In this document: piece after piece, positions 57,970 through 64,000 of the stretch | How positions within the stretch are numbered: position 1 is the first letter of the stretch | How the letters are laid out: each line of letters begins with the position of its first letter | NCBI RefSeq assembly: GCF_017562075.2 | Contig: NC_054084.1 | Location: 31,141,158 to 31,205,157, forward strand | Reading direction: 5' to 3' | Source of the DNA: Anopheles merus | Lineage: Eukaryota > Arthropoda > Insecta > Diptera > Culicidae | Length of the DNA stretch: 64,000 nt | The notes under the pieces: model-generated | The model's input: the letters and a program-made list of their open reading frames with translations, nothing else | Database searches by the model: none | What the model was told of the DNA's origin: nothing | Program-made: the position numbers and the translations under genes

Positions 57970-59185
57970 GCTGTGCTTTTGGTGTATACGAGAGGTCTAT
58001 GGCTAATGGTGATGAACAGGCTTATTCTATTCTCTTACTCGATTTGAGTCGAGTCGATTTGATTCGATTACTCTTTGAAATATGCTTGTTATTTTAGAAG
58101 TCTTATTGGAAAAAAAATCATTCGAGAAGGGCAGCCTATGTCGCACTATCCAGACGAATTCTTTAAAATACGCTTCTAAAATTGGAATGTTGGCCAAAAC
58201 ATAAGGAATTTTCTTATAGATAATCGAACTAAGTGATTTATTTTAATCTATTTTCATTGAATTATCTTCTCGCCGGCTGAATTATTGTTTTCATGTTGGT
58301 CCATTAAATTTGGTTTAACTGGTTTTAGATGATTTTCATTAAATAATTGTATTAAATATTGGTAATTAATTTTTCATAGCAAGTAAACTGAAATATTTTT
58401 CGATCCATCTCTCGCTAGGGTTTTGGATATCAAGGACGACTGGCTTGAATCGATATCGAAAGAACACGTAGGTTAAAACTCGCTTACTTGATACATTTCT
58501 ATGGAAACCTTCAAATCGCAATTATAAGCGGTATAGTTTAGTTGCAAAGTAGACCGGATTTCCTTACCAATAGAGACATCTCGATTGCAAGAATAGAATA
58601 AGCCTGAAAGTAAAGAATAAAACAAAAGCTCTCATAAATAAAAATATACACGAATTCGGTCATTCCAAAGCAGCTTCGATTCCGTACAATCGGTGCAAAA
58701 CGTTGGAACGAGTACAACCTCTCCGTGGCCCCGTCGGAACCGAATCGGTTCCGACAGCGCCAAGCCACCCGACCATCAATACTTCGAACGAATCCTCTAT
58801 TAACCTTGTGTGCAGCGCACAGTTGCCATCTGTCAAACGCATCCGATCCTGTTTGTAAACAACTTTCCAGTTTGCAGCAGTTTGCTTCATTTCATGCTGA
58901 TTTAGTTGTAATAATAACTGCATTTGGTGCTGATTGCAGCTTATGTAGCTATCAAAGAGTGTACAACTTCTTTCAAACGGTCTCATCACAAACAATCGCT
59001 AAAGTAAGGGAAAATATATACAAAAAATCCCAACGGTAAACAGATACAAAACACGCCGATTCCCGGAACGGACGAAGAACGAATGGATCCGTTCCGGTGG
59101 CAAAAGAACAACCAAAACCGTTACATACTACCGAAATGGTGGAATGAAATTAATATTGTTTAATATTTTTTTGTTGTTCTCAGCC
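57970..59185. other. Intergenic; probable leader exon of the next gene at its right end
   Basis: AT-rich. GTCGAGTCGATTTGATTCGATT-like simple sequence lies near 58040-58070. CTGTCAAA lies near 58832. A donor-like AAAGTAAGG at about 59001 and the acceptor TTCTCAG before 59184 suggest a noncoding first exon (about 58.85-59.0 kb) of the BED-finger gene that follows. Confidence 0.4.
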
Positions 59186-60469
59186 ATGCCCGGTCAACGT
59201 TCCAGCCTGTGGTCCTTCTTCACCAGAGACCCAACGGGAAAAACAGCCAAATGCGCCCTCTGCAACCAGCTAATGTCGGTGGAAAAGTCAACGTACTCCA
59301 ATCTGCGCAGACACATCCTGAGGAAGCATCCTTCCAGACGAAACGAGGTCGCACCACGTGTAAGCAGTCTTGCCCGGGAACCTGTTTTCCCAGTCCTTTA
59401 TTCATCCTTCCTTTTCATCACTCGTTCTCACAGGAAAAGACACTACACAATGCGATGTGGAAACACTTCAGCAAGGAGCCAGAAAAGCGGGCCAAATGCC
59501 GGCACTGCGGTACGGTGCTCACGTACAAGTACACGACGTCCAGCCTGGGCCGGCACATGCAAAACAAACACGTCAAGATACTGCTGGAGGAGCAGCAAAG
59601 CAGCGCGGGCCTGTACGAGGAGGAGTACGAGGAGGTGTACGAGGAGGAGGAGGAGGAGGAGCAGGAGCAAGGGGTGTTTCCGGTGCACAGCGACGAAGAG
59701 CGTAGCCAGTACGTTGCGGGTGCTTGCGTGTCGGGCAATGAGTCGGACGGGGAAATGGAGTGTGGCGGTGGGTTGATTGAACTGCAGCCGGTGAAAAACG
59801 ATGGACTGACGGAACCGATCAAGCTGGAGGTAGGTGCGGTGGTTGCGGTATTTGGAGTAAGTCGTTTGGTGAGACTGGATAGAGAATACTTTTTAAATTT
59901 CGTAGATCGTTGACCTAAATCCGGAACCAACCTCGAATGACGATCCGGATCATGAACTGATCGAGGGCAACATACACCATCATCATCACCAGTCAAGCCG
60001 GGTAGGGGGCTTTTTGGAAGCGCAAAAGGGGTCATTTCAAGCTCATAAATTGTACTTCCTTCTGTTACAATCAACACAGTACGACGAAGAAGCGGTCATG
60101 ATGCACCACCACCCCAACCATGAGCTCGGACAGGAGGACGACCTGTCGGAGGTAATAGAGGAGACGGTGATAGGACAAATCATGGGCCCGGAGGATACGG
60201 CACACCCCGGCCCGGCCGACCCAACGGCAACGGAGGATGAAGAGCGGAAAGCTAGTGCCGGCTGCCTGATAAGCTCCAGCATGAAACATATTAACACCAA
60301 AGTGGCCACATTCGCCGTCCATACGGCGCTCGAGATGGAAAGCTTGGCGGCGCAGCAGCGAATAATAGCGCAAAAGCTCGTATCGGACATACTGTTCAAT
60401 GCAAAGTTGGATAATTTAGATGAAAACTCGCTGGTGATCGTGCGCGTTGGAACGTTCGAACGCGAATGA
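59186..60469 (+). CDS. Double BED-finger protein A
   Basis: Exons 59186..59359, 59434..59829, 59906..60001 and 60080..60469 encode 351 residues. Two BED-type zinc fingers: SSLWSFFTRDPTGKTAKCALC...LRRHILRKH (residues ~6-48) and NAMWKHFSKEPEKRAKCRHC...LGRHMQNKH (~64-105). BED fingers (here C-x2-C-x(n)-H-x4-H) are shared by chromatin-boundary and transposase-derived proteins such as BEAF and DREF. A Glu-rich run, a short poly-His and a C-terminal helical block follow (VATFAVHTALEMESLAAQQR to LDNL). The block looks BESS-like, a protein-contact motif; that is inference. The third intron (60002-60079) is 78 bp, a multiple of three and free of stops, so retained-intron isoforms would stay in frame. 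The convergent neighbour is a paralogue. Confidence 0.82.
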
Positions 60470-60480
60470 GTGATTTTTCT

Positions 60481-60508
60481 ATTAAAATAACTTTTTTCTT
60501 AATTTAAT
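60481..60508. terminator. Interleaved poly(A) signals of the two BED genes
   Basis: ATTAAA on plus at 60481-60486 and ATTAAA on minus at 60503-60508 face each other. The two transcripts probably overlap at their 3' ends. Confidence 0.4.
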
Positions 60509-60575
60509 ATGTACAAACTAAAATGACTATGTAAAATATGACTTAAAAAAGATCGTCACTACACCACACGCCCTG

Positions 60576-61732
60576 TTAAACATCGAATGGCCGATTGACC
60601 TTCCCCAGTATCATCGCGTACTCCGTCAGGTTGTCCAGCTTGGCGTGAAACATCACATCCGCGATCAGCTTTTGCGCAAAGATCCGCTGCCGCAGCGGCA
60701 AACCCTCCAGCTCCATGGCAACGTTCGTGGCGTAGATGGCCGTCTTCATGCTGATGTCTTTCATACCAATGGAGAAGAAGTTGTCCTGCCGCCGCGGGGA
60801 TTCATTCAGCTCCAGCTCCTTGTTTTCCCCGGGCAACGTGCTGGTGCGTACGATCGATTCTTCCATCGTCTGGGGGGAAAGCATTTCGTCCGGGTGGTGA
60901 ACATGCTCCTCATACTGGCTGGAAGCATCCATATCCTCACAATTGATCTCCTGCTGTGATTCGTTTATAATCTCCTCCTCGATCACTTCCTGATCTGCGT
61001 CATCGGGACAGGATTCGGTATCTGGATGCACGAGCTGGAAGGATAACCAAAATTATGTATCCTTTTCTCCCCGAACCATCTCTCCATGCCATCCAGTTTT
61101 ACCTCAATCTTAACCGATGAAGGCAGATTGGTCCCATCGATCTGGTGCACTTCGGCCGAGAAGAGATCAGCATCCAGTTCGAGCTCCAGCTCTTGCAGCG
61201 AGGTGCTGGTGCCTAACGAATCTTCGATCGATTCGGCATGGTATTGGGTGCGGGACACTTCCTCAAACAGCGCCTCCTGTCCGCGTTGCTGCTCCAGCAC
61301 CAGCGAGGGATGGCGTGACTTTAGGTGGCGTATTAAATTGCCCACCACGTTCTTCGGGCAGCCCAGCACGGAGTAGCAGTAAACGCATTTGGCCTTTTCC
61401 TCCGGCTGCTTGATAAAGTGTTCCCACACGTAGTGTACCGGTACGCTCTCGAACTGTTTCTGGTAGGGGAAAAACAAAAGAAAAAGGGGTTCGTATGTTA
61501 GGGAAAATTGTGCTGAAAAGGAAACCTTTTCCAGTCCCTATACCGTATCCGTATCGCGCTCGTGTCGCAACACTTCCTCATGCTTCCTATACAAATGCCG
61601 GCGCAGGTTCGATAGGGTCGACTTTTCGTAACTTATCAGCTGACCGCAGTGCAAACATTTGCCCCGTTTCTCCTGCGGATCTTTGCTGAAGTGGTGCCAC
61701 ACGATGGCATTGGATTTGAGGGTATTGGGCAT
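60576..61732 (-). CDS. Double BED-finger protein B
   Basis: Exons 61732..61544, 61459..61103 and 61034..60576 (all phase 0) encode 334 residues. It is a paralogue of protein A in the same order: a BED finger (NAIVWHHFSKDPQEKRGKCLHC...LRRHLYRKH, residues ~8-50), a second BED finger (HYVWEHFIKQPEEKAKCVYC...LIRHLKSRH), an acidic middle, and a C-terminal block KTAIYATNVAMELEGLPLRQ to HAKLDNLTEY that matches the last ~45 residues of A. Intron positions after each BED finger correspond. The genes stand tail-to-tail, so this looks like an inverted duplication. It is probably a nuclear DNA-binding or boundary-type factor by family; there is no transposase catalytic domain, so it is not an active transposon. 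Confidence 0.82.
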
Positions 61733-62478
61733 AGCTGAAAAGGTGGAGAAAAAGAGAACAGCAAGGATTTAAATTTTAAAATAGAAAATATAGATTAAAT
61801 GTTTTAAAAAAAACGGCCGGTACGTGATCCATGTGCAACTGTTCCGGCCTGTGTTTTGGTGGAACTGTGCGGATCCGGATCCGGATGGAGTGGATCGCAA
61901 TCATTCCCGTGTTGAGATGGCTGGGGCGAAGACCAACACAACCGTTCCAGCGGAGCGCGGCAAACTCAAATTCATATTAGTTCAGTGAAAAAGTGGTACG
62001 AAATGTTATTAATTACAAGAAGTAACTCTTTTGCTGTAAAATTATCTGCTGCGTCGTAGGTAAAGCTAGGTGCGATATGAGGGAAAAGTGTAAACAACAC
62101 AAAACCTATCAGGATGCGTTCAATTCAACAGCCGCTATATGCAACGGACGTGTCTGCTGTACCTACCTGTAATAAGTGTAATTTGTTCACAGCCGGTGTA
62201 ATTTTACTAATTTCACAATAAAAGTAACATTACGGGTGGTAGTGCACAATAAACTGGTGAGGATAGAATGTATTCTAAAACGAAAACAAATCCAAGCGCG
62301 TCTGCGGGCGCATGACAGCACAGCACGTGCCAAGGTATATAGAGCGGTGGTAGCGTGGCGATTTAAATTGACCGTTAAAATTTATTTCGTGGGACAGATA
62401 GCTGTTCTGTAGTGAAATTGGTTTGAAATGATTGTTGTTTGCACTGTTTTAACATTCGTTTCTATAACCAATACTATA
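61733..62478. other. Upstream region of BED gene B, no other gene seen
   Basis: AT-rich. TGACAG lies near 62313. No supported coding exon; the 75-codon frame at 62428-62655 crosses a MITE and is rejected. Confidence 0.4.
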
Positions 62479-62885
62479 CCTTTACTTCTGCAACCACCTA
62501 CCCGTGTAGGTCATAACGGGAATTATCATTTTATTGGTAGAAAAATGTATTATTTTAACTTACTGTATGATTCAATGATAAAATACTTCCTTTTATGTTT
62601 CAACTGTATGATGTATGGTTTTGGTAGTTACATATATTTAATGCACAATAAATAGATTAACTGACACTCATAAACCGCCATAACCTTCAGATTATCAGGT
62701 CGGGCATTTAAAGCTCATTCACTCTTAAGAAGAATATTTCGAGCTAGGCAACATTTTGAATATAATCTATGGATATAGGTTTATGCATTTTTATAGATAT
62801 CATCACGAAATTAACTACTTAACCGAGACCAAGTCCCATTATTGTATGCATTGCCTACCCGGGTAGGTGGTCATAGAAGTAAGGG
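62479..62885. mobile_element. MITE-like inverted-repeat element
   Basis: The left end CCTTTACTTCTGCAACCACC and, read on minus from the right end, CCCCTTACTTCTATGACCAC are inverted copies. Each is followed by CTACCCG[TG]GTAGG, a palindromic core that resembles the ATACCCGGGTAT core of the element at 1745-2281. It is about 400 bp, AT-rich inside, with no coding frame. No clear target duplication was found. Confidence 0.45.
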
Positions 62886-64000
62886 GCACAAATAAAATGT
62901 TGAATTAAAAATATAGATGAACATTTCGGAAGATTCTCATTTTTTGCTATGAAATAGAAAACATGTTTTTGTAAACATTTCCAACAAATCGTGGAAACCC
63001 GGTAACGTCTTTTCTCACTACCCAAGCCAAACTATTGTTCACTATGTAAGGAGTAATCCATTTTTTTCTTTTTATTATTTGCTTTTATCTCATGTACCGA
63101 GCTGTACTTTTGTGTCGTACAAATAAATTCAATCATTTTTTTATACACTTAGAAACGACAAAACGATCCAATAAACTCTACTTAACACTAGTAGCCTCCC
63201 ATCATTTTGAAGGAGACGACACATCGGTGAGACGGCGTGCACTAACGGTTTGTAAGGGAAGAAGAGTGGGGGTTGTATTAGCCGATTCTTGTGATATTTG
63301 AATTATCGATGAAAAATGAAAAGAAAAAGAAAAACAAGTGCCCGATTTACATTTCCATTTAACTAAAGCGTTGTGGTTCACTATATTTACAAAATAATAA
63401 GAAGAAAAAGACAACTATGTTCCATAACCTATCGCGGATGTGTGTGAGAGAAAAGGGATAGAGGGGATGGAAAGAGGAGGGGAAAATGTACACAATATGA
63501 AAACTTAAAGACAAAAAACACACACTTCACACTATTTAAGGAAGATTTCGTTTGCGTTGCGATGCGTGTCGATCGCCATATCCTAAAGCCACGCTGCAGC
63601 CTCTCGTCGATCACTCTCACTCACTCAACTCGCTCTCCCTACCTAAGCTATTTCGCACATTAACTAACTGAAGAAACTAATGAAACGGAAAGAACCTAAT
63701 GCGGGAAAATCCATCCAGCATCCCTTTTGTCGCGGAGGACGAGAAAACTGCAACACCTTCCCCGATCGACTGATCAAAGTGGTAGTGTAGTAGGCCTTTT
63801 CCCGCTCGGGCAAAGGAAGGGGTGTCGATTGATGGACTGATTTTACTACCCCCGCCTAACAAACTGTTCGATCGTTTCATCATTCTCTCGCTCTGTGCTT
63901 ATTTGCTTTCATCTAACTTTAAAAGCTAAATCCTCCACACTCCTCTATCTAGAAGAAGGAAAACGTATATAAAGGGAAAGCAACCTTCACTCACTTTGCG
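62886..64000. other. AT-rich right edge, no supported gene
   Basis: I see no splice-supported exon, RNA gene or repeat array. It may be the 3' UTR of a gene beyond the right edge. Confidence 0.35.

Noticed and set aside
59186..61732. Domesticated or active transposase (BED fingers)
   Set aside because: BED fingers occur in hAT transposases, but neither gene has an RNase-H-like catalytic or hAT dimerisation region, and both have ordinary introns.
62428..62655. 75-codon frame
   Set aside because: It crosses the left arm of the inverted-repeat element at 62479-62885 and is AT-rich without homology I can see.

Overview
This window looks like nuclear DNA of an anopheline mosquito, most likely the Anopheles gambiae complex. 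The reasons are introns of about 70-80 bp, GC-rich exons in AT-rich intergenic DNA, abundant CA/CT microsatellites, insect-type ZAD zinc-finger genes, a delta/epsilon-like GST, and tRNA-derived SINEs with an A-box/B-box head of the SINE200 type. I can name several conserved genes from their protein sequence. The species call is an inference.

Layout, left to right. 1-0.5 kb: edge of an unrecognised minus-strand gene. 1.7-2.3 kb: a MITE. 2.6-5.8 kb: V-ATPase proteolipid c'' (minus) head-to-head with FBXL15 (plus). 6.2-9.7 kb: an RRM protein (minus) head-to-head with ZAD zinc-finger gene 1 (plus). 10-15.3 kb: fizzy/CDC20 (minus) head-to-head with ZAD zinc-finger gene 2 (plus). 15.4-22.3 kb: the PP2A B56 subunit widerborst, with long UTRs. 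22.3-25.3 kb: gene-poor, transposon-rich DNA. 25.4-27.6 kb: a GST with a hAT-like element in its intron. 27.9-40.1 kb: the ATRX/XNP chromatin remodeller (minus), with a SINE and a second hAT-like copy in its introns, opposite ZAD zinc-finger gene 3 at 41.3-42.7 kb. 43.2-45.4 kb: FKBP59 (minus). 46.4-55.0 kb: USP14 (minus), whose 6.3-kb intron contains a complete YY1/pleiohomeotic gene on the same strand. 55.5-58.0 kb: ZAD zinc-finger gene 4, head-to-head with USP14. 59.2-61.7 kb: two related double-BED-finger genes facing each other tail to tail. 61.7-64 kb: AT-rich DNA with another MITE-like inverted repeat.

The most unusual content is the family of four ZAD zinc-finger genes. All four are on the plus strand, and each lies head-to-head with an unrelated conserved minus-strand gene. 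They share a three-finger module: a finger with paired cysteines (CCGC-like), a finger lacking its last histidine, then a normal C2H2 finger. The module occurs 3, 4, about 2 (decayed) and 3 times, and introns are shared in a mosaic pattern. This suggests an old local duplication whose copies now alternate with housekeeping genes.

Other themes are very compact convergent gene ends with interleaved poly(A) signals, recurring TGACA-type motifs near likely promoters, and YY1-core sites (AANATGGC) upstream of the YY1 gene itself. All gene models here come from reading splice sites and frames by eye. Transcript starts and UTR limits are inferences.
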